A DNA stretch of 34,482 nt from an uncultured Treponema sp. (GTDB lineage: Bacteria > Spirochaetota > Spirochaetia > Treponematales > Treponemataceae). The stretch lies in NCBI GenBank assembly GCA_937891125.1, contig CALAEZ010000349.1, forward strand, positions 1 through 34,482, in the 5' to 3' direction. Positions 7,391-14,690 of the stretch are shown here, piece after piece. The notes under the pieces were generated by a model that was not told the DNA's origin, searched no databases, and saw nothing but the letters and a program-made list of their open reading frames with translations. The stretch's first letter is position 1. Each line of letters begins with the position of its first letter. A program made the translations under genes and the position numbers.

Positions 7391-8275
7391 TTATGCGTTG
7401 CCGCCGAGCGCGATTGATTCGGCTTCGGGGTCTTTGACGAGGCACACATTGATTCGATAATACGGAATGACAATGCCCGCTTCCTCGAACGCCTCTTTTA
7501 TGCCGATAAACGCCGCGTTCTTCGTGTCCCTGAAGTCCGCGCTCTTGAACCACACCGCAAGCACAAGCTCAATACCGCTGTCCTGAAAGCCGTTCACCCA
7601 CACCGCAGGAGCAGGGTCAGCAATTACCGTCGGGCAGCGCGCAGGCACGGTCATCAGCGTATCGAGTGCGCGGCGCAGGTCTGTATTATAATCCACATCG
7701 ACCGCGATTGTCATTCGGCGCACGGGGTGATAGCTCGTGTTGATGAGGTTCGTGTTGATAATGCTCGCGTTCGGAATACGCACCATCTGATTGTCGAGGG
7801 TGTGAATCTGCACGGAGAGCAGATGGATTTCGTCCACAATGCCCGTAACGTCGCCTACAGTGATGAGGTCGCCGATTTTCAGCGATTTCTCGCTCAAGAC
7901 GAACATTCCGCTGATGATGTTGCTCACGCTCGTCTGCGCCGCAAAGCCGATAGCGACTCCCGCAACTCCTGCCGCGCCCCAAATCGCCGTGAGCTTCACG
8001 CCGAACAGGCTCAAAATATACATAATGCAACACACATAAAACAGATAATGCAGACATCTCGTGATAATCGTCGCGGTGTTTTTCTTGAGCCGCGCCTCTG
8101 GGATTTTCTTGATGAGGTGAAGCACAATCCTGTAGATTATGCCGAAAATGCACAGCACGATGACCGCGCTGATTATCGTAAACAGATTTTTCATCGTCAA
8201 AAGCGACTTGATAAAAGCAAAAACCGTTGTGATTTCGCTTGTTGCCTGTTGAGCCGCATCTAATGCGTCGTCCAT
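7391..8275 (-). CDS. mscS: Small-conductance mechanosensitive channel (MscS family)
   Basis: A 294-residue inner-membrane channel that would release osmolytes on hypo-osmotic shock. Hydrophobic segments lie near residues 30-50 and 72-95. The pore helix region reads IWGAAGVAGVAIGFAAQTSVSNIISG, the Gly/Ala-packed TM3 of MscS, followed by the beta domain LKIGDLITVGDVTGIVDEIHL and RIPNASI. The C-terminal alpha/beta domain is present. I chose the Met at 8275 because AAGGAGAT lies ahead and upstream in-frame residues are not hydrophobic or conserved. It is 26 bp downstream of nth and probably read with it. Confidence 0.92.
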   Translation of the reverse strand: MDDALDAAQQATSEITTVFAFIKSLLTMKNLFTIISAVIVLCIFGIIYRIVLHLIKKIPEARLKKNTATIITRCLHYLFYVCCIMYILSLFGVKLTAIWGAAGVAGVAIGFAAQTSVSNIISGMFVLSEKSLKIGDLITVGDVTGIVDEIHLLSVQIHTLDNQMVRIPNASIINTNLINTSYHPVRRMTIAVDVDYNTDLRRALDTLMTVPARCPTVIADPAPAVWVNGFQDSGIELVLAVWFKSADFRDTKNAAFIGIKEAFEEAGIVIPYYRINVCLVKDPEAESIALGGNA

Positions 8276-8301
8276 TTCTTTTCTATCTCCTTGTATTCTT
8301 G

Positions 8302-8949
8302 TTATTGCGCACTTTTTCGCATATATGCAGCACACACATCGCTGATGAGGCAGTGCGCACAGTCGCTCTTTCTCGCCTTGCAGACGTATCGCCCGTGAAG
8401 CAAAAGCCAATGATGCGCGTGAAGCAGATATTCGTCGGGAATGCACGCAAGCAGCTCCGCCTCCACTTCCTCCACGCTCTCGCCGTCCGACAGCCCGATG
8501 AGCCGACTGACGCGGAAAACGTGCGTATCCACGGGCATTGTCTTTTCGCCAAACGCCACATTCATCACGACGTTCGCCGTCTTTCGCCCCACGCCAGGAA
8601 GCCGCATAAGCTCCTCGCGCGACCTCGGCACAACACCGCCGAAATCTGCTACAAGCATCTTGCTCAGCGCGATGATGTTTTTCGCCTTCGCGTTGTACAG
8701 CCCAATCGGTCGAATGTAGGGGATAAGTCCGTCAATCCCCAGCGAAAGCATTTTCTCCGCCGTGTCATATTCGGCGAACAGCGGGGCGGTCGCAAGGTTC
8801 ACGCTCTTGTCGGTCGCCTGTGCAGACAGCACCGTTGCAACGAGCAGCGTATAAGGATTTTTCCACACCAACTCACATTCTGGCTCTGGATTTTGCTCCT
8901 GAAATCGCCGCATTATTTCTTTGATGTCGTCTGCACTTAATTTCGTCAT
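8302..8949 (-). CDS. nth: Endonuclease III (DNA glycosylase/AP lyase)
   Basis: A 215-residue base-excision repair enzyme that removes oxidised pyrimidines and nicks the abasic site. The helix-hairpin-helix LPGVGRKTANVV is at residues 117-128 with catalytic K123, and the Asp of VDTHVFRVSRLIG is at 141. The C-terminal [4Fe-4S] ligands C190-x6-C197-x2-C200-x5-C206 are intact. The start at 8949 has GGGAG ahead and gives standard length; the longer open frame upstream runs into metK and is rejected. It follows metK after 40 bp, where a weak CACGC/GCGTG hairpin lies. Confidence 0.95.
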   Translation of the reverse strand: MTKLSADDIKEIMRRFQEQNPEPECELVWKNPYTLLVATVLSAQATDKSVNLATAPLFAEYDTAEKMLSLGIDGLIPYIRPIGLYNAKAKNIIALSKMLVADFGGVVPRSREELMRLPGVGRKTANVVMNVAFGEKTMPVDTHVFRVSRLIGLSDGESVEEVEAELLACIPDEYLLHAHHWLLLHGRYVCKARKSDCAHCLISDVCAAYMRKSAQ

Positions 8950-8989
8950 ATCGCTCCCGCCGAGTTTTCTAAAGCACGCTCTGCGTGTG

Positions 8990-10162
8990 TTAGATTTCTG
9001 CCTTGAGAGCGTCAACCTTGTCGGTTTTCTCCCACGGGAACTCATCTCTGCCAAAGTGTCCATACGCCGCAGTCGCCGCATAAATCGGGCGTTTGAGGTC
9101 TAGAGTGCGGATAATGCCTGCTGGCGTGCAGTCGAACACCTTTTTCACCGCATCTTCAATCTTTGCAACAGGAACTTTTTCCGTGCCGAACGTTTCGACC
9201 ATAATCGACACAGGGAACGGAACGCCGATTGCATACGCGAGCTGCACTTCTGCTCTGTCTGCCAAATCTGCCGCCACGATGTTTTTCGCGATGTAGCGAG
9301 CCATATACGCGCCGCTTCTATCCACTTTGCTCGGGTCTTTGCCGCTGAATGCGCCGCCGCCGTGCCGGCCTGTTCCGCCGTAAGTGTCTACGACGATTTT
9401 GCGTCCGGTAAGGCCAGAATCTCCCTGCGGGCCTCCAATCACAAAGCGTCCTGTCGGGTTCACATAGTAAATCGTGTCGCTGTCTAAAAGCTCTGCGGGA
9501 ATCACCGGCTTAATGACATGCTCGATAACGTCCGCCCGGATTTGCTCCAGCGAGACTTCCGGCGCGTGCTGCGTAGAGATGACGATCGTGTGCACGCGTT
9601 TTACGTTTCCGTTGTCGTCAAACTCTACCGTCACCTGTGACTTTCCGTCGGGGCGCAGATAGGCGAGCGTACCGTCTTTGCGCACTTTTGCGAGCTGCTG
9701 CGTCAGGCGGTGAGCAAAGCTGATGGCAGGCGGCAAATATTCGGGGGTTTCGTTTGTTGCATAGCCGAAGATAATGCCCTGGTCGCCAGCGCCTGTCCCG
9801 AAGTCTTCGGTAACGCCTGCCTGCTTGCTTTCAAAGGCCTTGTCTACGCCGAGTGCAATATCTGCCGACTGCTCGTCGATTGACTGAAGCACGGCGATTG
9901 AGTCTGCGTCAAAGCCCTCGAAGTTGCCGGTGTAGCCGATGTCGCGGATGGTGTTCCGCACGATTTTTGAGATGTCTACATACGCCTTTGTCGTAATCTC
10001 GCCGACGATGAGCGCAAGACCTGTTGCAACCGTTGTTTCAGCCGCTACACGCGAGTAAGGATCCTGCTCGATAAGCGCGTCCAGGATTGCGTCTGAAACC
10101 TGGTCGGCAATCTTATCGGGATGCCCTTCTGTCACTGACTCTGATGTGAATAGCCTGCTCAT
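8990..10162 (-). CDS. metK: S-adenosylmethionine synthetase
   Basis: A 390-residue enzyme making SAM from methionine and ATP. Conserved segments are in order: TEGHPDKIADQVSDAILDA near the N terminus, GAGDQGIIFGYATNETPEYLP, and the phosphate loop GGGAFSGKDPSKVDRSGAYMARY. Length is typical. AAGGAGAG precedes the start. It lies 38 bp after the YezD-like gene, which puts it in the transcription unit headed by the Cys-rich leader peptide and terminator. Base composition changes within it: six CCGG sites occur from 9365 to 10162 and none in 8990-9364 or anywhere further left, so this gene may be an assembly or recombination hybrid (see findings). The protein itself looks intact. Confidence 0.96.
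   Translation of the reverse strand: MSRLFTSESVTEGHPDKIADQVSDAILDALIEQDPYSRVAAETTVATGLALIVGEITTKAYVDISKIVRNTIRDIGYTGNFEGFDADSIAVLQSIDEQSADIALGVDKAFESKQAGVTEDFGTGAGDQGIIFGYATNETPEYLPPAISFAHRLTQQLAKVRKDGTLAYLRPDGKSQVTVEFDDNGNVKRVHTIVISTQHAPEVSLEQIRADVIEHVIKPVIPAELLDSDTIYYVNPTGRFVIGGPQGDSGLTGRKIVVDTYGGTGRHGGGAFSGKDPSKVDRSGAYMARYIAKNIVAADLADRAEVQLAYAIGVPFPVSIMVETFGTEKVPVAKIEDAVKKVFDCTPAGIIRTLDLKRPIYAATAAYGHFGRDEFPWEKTDKVDALKAEI
9300..9370. other. Possible composition boundary / genome join inside metK
   Basis: CCGG is absent by eye from 1-9360 and frequent from 9365 onward. The transition lies in the part of metK encoding the invariant GGGAFSGKDPSKVDRSG motif, where two related genomes would share near-identical DNA and an assembler could switch between them. 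The exact point cannot be fixed; it could lie anywhere between about 8950 and 9365. Confidence 0.45.
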
Positions 10163-10200
10163 TTTTTTTTCTCTCTCCTTATGGGTTTTATTTTTTTCCG

Positions 10201-10386
10201 TTACACAAAACGGTGTTTTTCTAATGCATCAAACTGAACGATTTTGCCGTTCTCGATATGAATGGTAATCGTTCCGTACCGTATGTTCCGGACTGCCTGC
10301 TCAATCGCCTCAATCTGGAACTGATTGTTCTGCGCATTTGATTTTTTGATTATCTCAAATCCGCATTTTTCCGCTTTTGCTGTCAT
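10201..10386 (-). CDS. YezD-family small protein (DUF2292)
   Basis: A 61-residue protein whose C-terminal half reads IEAIEQAVRNIRYGTITI, then HIENGKIVQFDALEKHR. This matches the DUF2292/YezD pattern (helix, then YGSI-T-I-DGKIVQIE-EK strands) as I know it. The biochemical role of the family is not established; from memory, members often sit beside sulfur-assimilation genes. AAAGGAGAAAGCG precedes the ATG. It lies between a transcription terminator and metK, downstream of a leader peptide with five Cys codons, which independently points to sulfur metabolism. Likely a small cytoplasmic protein with no membrane segment or Cys-rich motif (one Cys). Confidence 0.82.
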   Translation of the reverse strand: MTAKAEKCGFEIIKKSNAQNNQFQIEAIEQAVRNIRYGTITIHIENGKIVQFDALEKHRFV

Positions 10387-10414
10387 CGCTTTCTCCTTTT
10401 TCCCGATAAGACAT

Positions 10415-10448
10415 AAAAAAAGGTTTAGACGGTGAATCGCCTAAACCT
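10415..10448 (-). terminator. Intrinsic terminator between Cys leader peptide and yezD (putative attenuator)
   Basis: Read on the minus strand, AGGTTTAGGCG (10448-10438) pairs with CGTCTAAACCT (10431-10421) through 11 bp including one G-U, around loop ATTCAC, followed by seven U. It sits 44 nt after the leader-peptide stop codon and 28 nt before the yezD ATG. A terminator between a leader ORF and the first structural gene is the classic attenuator layout. A competing weaker hairpin (CAAG/CTTG with flanking UAAACU/GGUUUA, about 10441-10472) would sequester its 5' arm. Confidence 0.85.
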
Positions 10449-10492
10449 CAAGTTGTCTTGTCAGTTTAAAAATGTATTGAGATATGTGGCTG

Positions 10493-10564
10493 TCAGATGT
10501 AATCCCAGTGACAACAGCAACAACAGTCGTTCTGTGCAGAAAACAGTGTTTCATTAGCGTTCAT
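10493..10564 (-). CDS. Cys-rich leader peptide (23 aa, five consecutive Cys codons)
   Basis: ATG at 10564-10562 with AAGAGG seven bases upstream opens a 23-codon frame ending in TGA at 10493. It starts MNANETLFSAQ and ends NDCCCCCHWDYI. The five Cys codons (TGT TGT TGC TGT TGT, 10525-10511) are uninterrupted. There is a strong promoter about 50 nt upstream and an intrinsic terminator 44 nt downstream. By analogy with his, trp and leu leaders, ribosome stalling at Cys codons when Cys-tRNA is scarce would alter folding and allow read-through into yezD-metK. Bases around the last Cys codon (TGTCA) can also pair with TGACA just after the stop, a candidate 1:2 hairpin. Alternative: a real metal-binding micropeptide. 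Confidence 0.85.
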   Translation of the reverse strand: MNANETLFSAQNDCCCCCHWDYI

Positions 10565-10578
10565 GTAATACCTCTTTT

Positions 10579-10608
10579 ACATACTGAATTGGTAGGTTTT
10601 TAGTATGT
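10579..10608 (-). promoter_or_regulatory. Inverted repeat in the 5' leader before the Cys leader peptide
   Basis: ACATACT and AGTATGT form a 7-bp inverted repeat with a 16-nt loop, immediately downstream of the predicted transcription start. The loop, read on the minus strand, contains AAAAACCTACC, whose AAACCT could pair with AGGTTT of the downstream terminator. It may be a protein operator near the start site, an RNA hairpin, or part of an alternative antiterminator. The role is inferred only. Confidence 0.45.
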
Positions 10609-10615
10609 TGACCAG

Positions 10616-10644
10616 ACTATAAAGATTGAATCGAAAAAGGTCAA
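10616..10644 (-). promoter_or_regulatory. Sigma-70-type promoter for leader-yezD-metK
   Basis: On the minus strand, TTGACC (10644-10639), a 17-bp spacer and TATAGT (10621-10616) give a near-consensus promoter. Transcription would start near 10609, about 45 nt before the leader peptide ATG. It lies between the leader and the convergently irrelevant terminator of the hem operon upstream, so the leader-yezD-metK unit is transcribed independently of hem. Confidence 0.75.
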
Positions 10645-10690
10645 TAGATTTTTAAAAAGTTTTCATACTTTTTCACTAGGATTTGATGAT

Positions 10691-10728
10691 AAAAAAAAGG
10701 CGGCCGGAGAAGATTTCCTCCAGCCGCC
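10691..10728 (-). terminator. Intrinsic terminator of the hem operon
   Basis: Read on the minus strand, GGCGGCTGGAG pairs with CTCCGGCCGCC (11 bp, one G-U) around GAAATCTT, followed by eight T. It begins 8 nt after the hemL stop codon and ends the hemA-to-hemL transcript before the yezD-metK promoter. Confidence 0.92.
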
Positions 10729-10735
10729 ATTTTAT

Positions 10736-12013
10736 CTACAGCTTTGCTGCATACTCCTTGACCGCCTGCTCGGTCTGCTGAATGTCGCTTTCGCTGTGGG
10801 CGGCGCTCAGGAACATGGCCTCAAACTGACTGGGAGCCAGATATATGCCCCTGTCCAGCATAAAGCTGAAGTAGTCTGCGTAGCGCGCGGTGTCGCTGGA
10901 GACGGCGCTTTCGTAGTCGGTGACCGGCTGCTTCGTCCAGAACACGCTCATAAGCGACGCAATCTGATTGACCTGTGCACGGCCTGCAAAGGCCGCGCGG
11001 TAGCTGGCGGCAAGGCTGGCGGTTTTTGCTTCCAGCTCTGCATACAGCTCGCGGTGAGAAGCAAGGTACTCGAGCGTAGCAATGCCTGCAGCGACGGAGA
11101 TGGGGTTTCCGCTCAATGTGCCGGCCTGATACACGCCGCCTAACGGGGAAACCTGCTGCATTATCTCGCGTCTGCCGCCGTAGGCTCCGACTGGCATGCC
11201 GCCGCCGATGATTTTTCCGAGCGTTACAAGGTCGGGCGTAATGCCGAACCGTTCGCACGCGCCGCCGGGAGCAAGGCGGAAGCCGGTAATCACTTCGTCA
11301 AAGATGAGAAGTACGCCGTTTTTCTGCGTGATGTCGCGCAGGAACGCAAGAAAGCCGTCTGCCGGCAGCACGACGCCCATGTTGGCGGCGACCGGCTCCA
11401 CGATGACGGCGGCAATCTCGCCCTTGTTTGCTTCAAACAGGCGCTGCACGCTTTCCTCGTCGTTGTAGAGCGCAACAAGCGTGTCCTCTGTGCAGCCTTG
11501 CGGCACGCCTGCGCTGTCGGGAACTGCTGTCGTAAGCGCGGCGCTTCCAGCTTTTACCAAAAGGCCGTCTGAGTGTCCGTGGTAGCAGCCCTTGAACTTG
11601 ATGATTTTGCTCCTCGCGGTAAAGCCGCGCGCCACACGGATTGCGCTCATCACCGCTTCGGTGCCGCTGCTTACCAGGCGCAGCATTTCTACCGGCGGCA
11701 TAAGCTCTGTTACCAGACGCGCCAGGCGCACTTCGCCCTCTGTCGGCGCGCCATAAGAAAGCCCTCGCACGGCAGCTTCCTGCACGGCCTGAACGACAGC
11801 CGGAAACGCGTGTCCAAGCAGCGCCGGCCCCCACGAGCAGACATAGTCGATGTAGCTGTTGCCGTCAGCGTCGGTAATTGTGCTGCCGCACGCGCTTGCA
11901 ATAAAACGCGGCACGCGGTTCACCGACCGGTATGCGCGGACAGGACTGTTCACGCCGCCCGGCATGAGCGCCTGTGCTTCTTCAAAAAGTGCGGTTGATG
12001 TCGTTTCGGTCAT
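10736..12013 (-). CDS. hemL: Glutamate-1-semialdehyde 2,1-aminomutase
   Basis: A 425-residue PLP enzyme converting glutamate-1-semialdehyde to 5-aminolevulinate. The N terminus has the family signature MPGGVNSPVRAYRSV. LLIFDEVITGFR carries the pyridoxal-binding Asp, and the Schiff-base lysine is in VTLGKIIGGGMPVGAYGG. Length is standard (about 425-430). It starts 3 bp after the hemB stop and is the last gene of the six-gene operon, followed by a strong terminator. Its role matches hemA at the other end of the operon (C5 pathway). Confidence 0.96.
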   Translation of the reverse strand: MTETTSTALFEEAQALMPGGVNSPVRAYRSVNRVPRFIASACGSTITDADGNSYIDYVCSWGPALLGHAFPAVVQAVQEAAVRGLSYGAPTEGEVRLARLVTELMPPVEMLRLVSSGTEAVMSAIRVARGFTARSKIIKFKGCYHGHSDGLLVKAGSAALTTAVPDSAGVPQGCTEDTLVALYNDEESVQRLFEANKGEIAAVIVEPVAANMGVVLPADGFLAFLRDITQKNGVLLIFDEVITGFRLAPGGACERFGITPDLVTLGKIIGGGMPVGAYGGRREIMQQVSPLGGVYQAGTLSGNPISVAAGIATLEYLASHRELYAELEAKTASLAASYRAAFAGRAQVNQIASLMSVFWTKQPVTDYESAVSSDTARYADYFSFMLDRGIYLAPSQFEAMFLSAAHSESDIQQTEQAVKEYAAKL

Positions 12014-12016
12014 ACT

Positions 12017-13021
12017 TTACTCCGATTCCTTGAGCCAGGCGGCTACGTCGAGGGCATGATAGGTGATGATGATGTCAGCTCCGGCGCGTTTCATGGCAAT
12101 CATGTTTTCCATGACGATGCGTTTTTCGTCGATAAAGCCACTGGCTGCGGCTGCCTTTACCATCGAGTATTCGCCTGAGACATTGTAGGTGACAATCGGA
12201 AGGTCAAAGCGTTCGCGGGCTTCTTTTACGATGTCGAGGTAGGCGAGCGCCGGTTTTACCATGACAAAGTCGGCTCCTTCGGCAATGTCGGCGGCAATTT
12301 CGCGCATTGCTTCGCGGCCATTGCAAAAATCCATCTGATAGCTTCTCCGGTCGCCGAATGCGGGCGCTGAATGTGCGGCATCGCGGAACGGGCCGTAGTA
12401 GGCAGAGGCGAACTTTGCGCTGTAGGCCATGATTGCGCGGTCGGTAAAGCCGTTTTCGTCGAGCGCGCTGCGGATTGCAGCAACGCGGCCGTCCATCATG
12501 TCGCTGGGCGCGATGATGTCGGCTCCGGCGCGGGCAAGGCTTACGCTCATTTTTGCAAGCAGCGGCAGTGTCGGGTCGTTTAAGATGACTTTTCCTGTGC
12601 CGAGCGCATTGGTGCCGATTACGCCGCAGTGGCCGTGGCTTGTGTATTCGCACAGACACACGTCGGCAATCACAAGAATCTCCGGCCAGTCGCGTTTAAT
12701 CAGGCGGATTGCCTCTTGCACCGCACCGTTGTCGTCGTAGGCGCTGGTTGCAAGTTCGTCTTTTTTTGCCGGAATGCCGAACAAAAGCACGGCATGCACG
12801 CCGCTTTTCTGCACGCGCTCAAGCTCTTCGCTCAGGCGGTCGGGCGAATACTGAAAGATTCCCGGCATCGAAGCGACCGGTTGTTTGATGCCGCTTCCTT
12901 CAATCACAAAAATCGGGTACACAAGGTCGGTCACGGCGACGCTTGTTTCGCGCACGAGAGAGCGCATGGTTTCGGTAGTGCGCAAACGGCGCAGTCGGGT
13001 AAAGCTTGTTTTGTCAGTCAT
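12017..13021 (-). CDS. hemB: Delta-aminolevulinic acid dehydratase (porphobilinogen synthase)
   Basis: A 334-residue enzyme condensing two 5-aminolevulinates to porphobilinogen. DVCLCEYTSHGHCG provides the three-cysteine zinc site, so this is a zinc-type HemB. Active-site lysines lie in YSAKFASAYYGPFRDA and DFVMVKPALAYLDIV. PIVTYNVSGEYSM is also canonical. Its first eight bases (ATGACTGA) overlap the end of the cobA/hemD gene, so translation is coupled. A zinc-dependent HemB shares a genome with the znu operon only if both segments belong together. Confidence 0.96.
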   Translation of the reverse strand: MTDKTSFTRLRRLRTTETMRSLVRETSVAVTDLVYPIFVIEGSGIKQPVASMPGIFQYSPDRLSEELERVQKSGVHAVLLFGIPAKKDELATSAYDDNGAVQEAIRLIKRDWPEILVIADVCLCEYTSHGHCGVIGTNALGTGKVILNDPTLPLLAKMSVSLARAGADIIAPSDMMDGRVAAIRSALDENGFTDRAIMAYSAKFASAYYGPFRDAAHSAPAFGDRRSYQMDFCNGREAMREIAADIAEGADFVMVKPALAYLDIVKEARERFDLPIVTYNVSGEYSMVKAAAASGFIDEKRIVMENMIAMKRAGADIIITYHALDVAAWLKESE

Positions 13022-14690
13022 TTTTGTCTCCAGAAATTGCTTGAATGATGCCCTCTGCCGTGTAGGTGCGGGCGGTGAGTATGCGCTTTTGAAGATTGAG
13101 TTTTGCGCGCCAGCCGTTCACGGTCGCTGCGGTTTTTTCGCCGATGCAGACGAAAGCGCATGCAGACGGGAGCCGGCTTGCGGCTGGCTCTGTGAGGCTT
13201 TTTGCGTAGCGCTCAAAGAAGGCGCTGGCGCCGGATGAGCTTGCAAAAGTGATGTAGTTGAGCGCGTCTATTTGAGAAAGTAGCGCGTCGAGCTGCGCTT
13301 CATCGGCTGCGAGCGTGTAGAGCGGAATGTCGCGGAATGGAATCTGCTCGCGCAAGAAGATTTCTGCAAGGTCGTCTGAGCCTTCTTTTGCCCGGAGCGC
13401 ACAGACTAAGCCGCTTCCAGCTGCGGAACTTCCCGCGGCATGCGCTGCGCCGGCTTTCCAGAGTCCGGTAAAGCCTTGCGCCATGTCCGCGACGGTGTAG
13501 CGGGGTGGTACGTAGTCGGCAGTAAAACCGTAGCTGCGCAAAGTTTCTGCGGTGCCGTTTCCGACAACGCAGAATTTCGTCTGAGAAAGCGAGCGTACAT
13601 CATCGCCGCGCGCTTTGATGAGCGAAAAAAAGCCGTGCACGCCGTTGGTACTCGTAAAGATAAGCCAGCTGATTTCAGAAAGCAGCGGTAAAAGCGTTGC
13701 GGCTTCCGGGCTTTGCGCGACCTGCATGTACGGCGCGGTGTAGACGCGGGCGCCGAGGTCGGTAAGCGGCTGACGCAGTTTTTCGGTGAGGGCGGACGTT
13801 CCGGTAACGGCAATGCGCGCGCCCGCTAGCGGCAGAGCCTCGCTTGTAAAACGGAATGCGGCAACGTCTCCCACGCAGATGACAGCAGGATTTGAAACAC
13901 CGCGTTCGCCTGCAATCTTTGCAATCGTCGAAAGCGTGCCGTCGGTTCGCCGTTCGCGGATGGTCGTTCCCTGCTCGACGATGGCAACCGGCGTGTCCGG
14001 GCTTTTGCCGCCTGCAATCAGGTCGGATGCAATCTCTGCAAGGTGCGACACTCCCATCAGAAAGATGAGCGTGCCGTCGGTCGCGGCGTACTGGGTGAAT
14101 GTGCCTGTAGCGGTAGAATTGCTCGCGCTGGCAGGCGCTTGCGCGGTTGTGGCAGTGCTGCCTGCGGGTACTGTTGAGGCGGTGCCATTTGCGGGCACGG
14201 CGGTGTGACCGGTGATGACCGTAAAGCTGCGGGCAATTTCGCGATGCGTCACGGGGATTCCTGCGCTTTCGAGCGCCGCAATCGCCGAAGTCACGCCGGG
14301 CACGAGCTGATAGGGAATGCCGTGAGAAGCGAGCTCGTGCGCTTCCTCGCCGCCGCGCCCGAACACGAACGGGTCGCCGCCTTTTAAGCGCACGACCATG
14401 CGGCCGGCAGACGCGTGTTCCACTAAGAGCGCGTTTATCTCGCTCTGGCTTGCGCTGTGTTTTCCGAGGCGCTTTCCCACGTAGATTTTGGTGCAGTCGC
14501 TTTTTGTTCTGCTTAAAAATGCGGGATTTGAAAGCGCGTCATAGACAAGCACGTCGCATTTTTCGATAAGCTCTGCGGCGCGTGCGGTAAGCAAGCCGGT
14601 GTCGCCGGGACCTGCGCCCACAAGGTACACGGTGCCAAGCTGCGTGCTGTCCGGTGTGAGTGCGGGCGTTTTCAACGGTGCTTCACTCAT
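13014..14690 (-). CDS. cobA/hemD: Fused uroporphyrinogen-III C-methyltransferase / uroporphyrinogen-III synthase
   Basis: A 558-residue bifunctional enzyme. The N-terminal SUMT domain (about 18-285) has VYLVGAGPGDTGLLT, VVRLKGGDPFVFGRGGEE, VPGVTSA and TLIFLMGV. The C-terminal HemD domain (about 295-555) includes FTSTNGVHGFF and YITFASSSGASAFF. HemD closes hydroxymethylbilane to uroporphyrinogen III, and CobA methylates it twice with SAM to precorrin-2. Residues about 164-198 are an Ala/Ser/Thr-rich insert not expected in SUMT; a second Ala/Gly/Ser patch lies in HemD. I chose the Met at 14690, overlapping the hemC stop as ATGAGTGA. The fusion is common in Firmicutes and some spirochaetes. Confidence 0.95.
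   Translation of the reverse strand: MSEAPLKTPALTPDSTQLGTVYLVGAGPGDTGLLTARAAELIEKCDVLVYDALSNPAFLSRTKSDCTKIYVGKRLGKHSASQSEINALLVEHASAGRMVVRLKGGDPFVFGRGGEEAHELASHGIPYQLVPGVTSAIAALESAGIPVTHREIARSFTVITGHTAVPANGTASTVPAGSTATTAQAPASASNSTATGTFTQYAATDGTLIFLMGVSHLAEIASDLIAGGKSPDTPVAIVEQGTTIRERRTDGTLSTIAKIAGERGVSNPAVICVGDVAAFRFTSEALPLAGARIAVTGTSALTEKLRQPLTDLGARVYTAPYMQVAQSPEAATLLPLLSEISWLIFTSTNGVHGFFSLIKARGDDVRSLSQTKFCVVGNGTAETLRSYGFTADYVPPRYTVADMAQGFTGLWKAGAAHAAGSSAAGSGLVCALRAKEGSDDLAEIFLREQIPFRDIPLYTLAADEAQLDALLSQIDALNYITFASSSGASAFFERYAKSLTEPAASRLPSACAFVCIGEKTAATVNGWRAKLNLQKRILTARTYTAEGIIQAISGDKND

Noticed and set aside
8950..9081. N-terminal extension of endonuclease III
   Set aside because: The extra 44 residues overlap metK, lack conservation, and a proper ribosome-binding site precedes 8949.
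10400..10640. SAM (S-box) or T-box riboswitch ahead of metK
   Set aside because: I see no S-box kink-turn or T-box motif; the leader peptide, Cys run and terminator explain the region.
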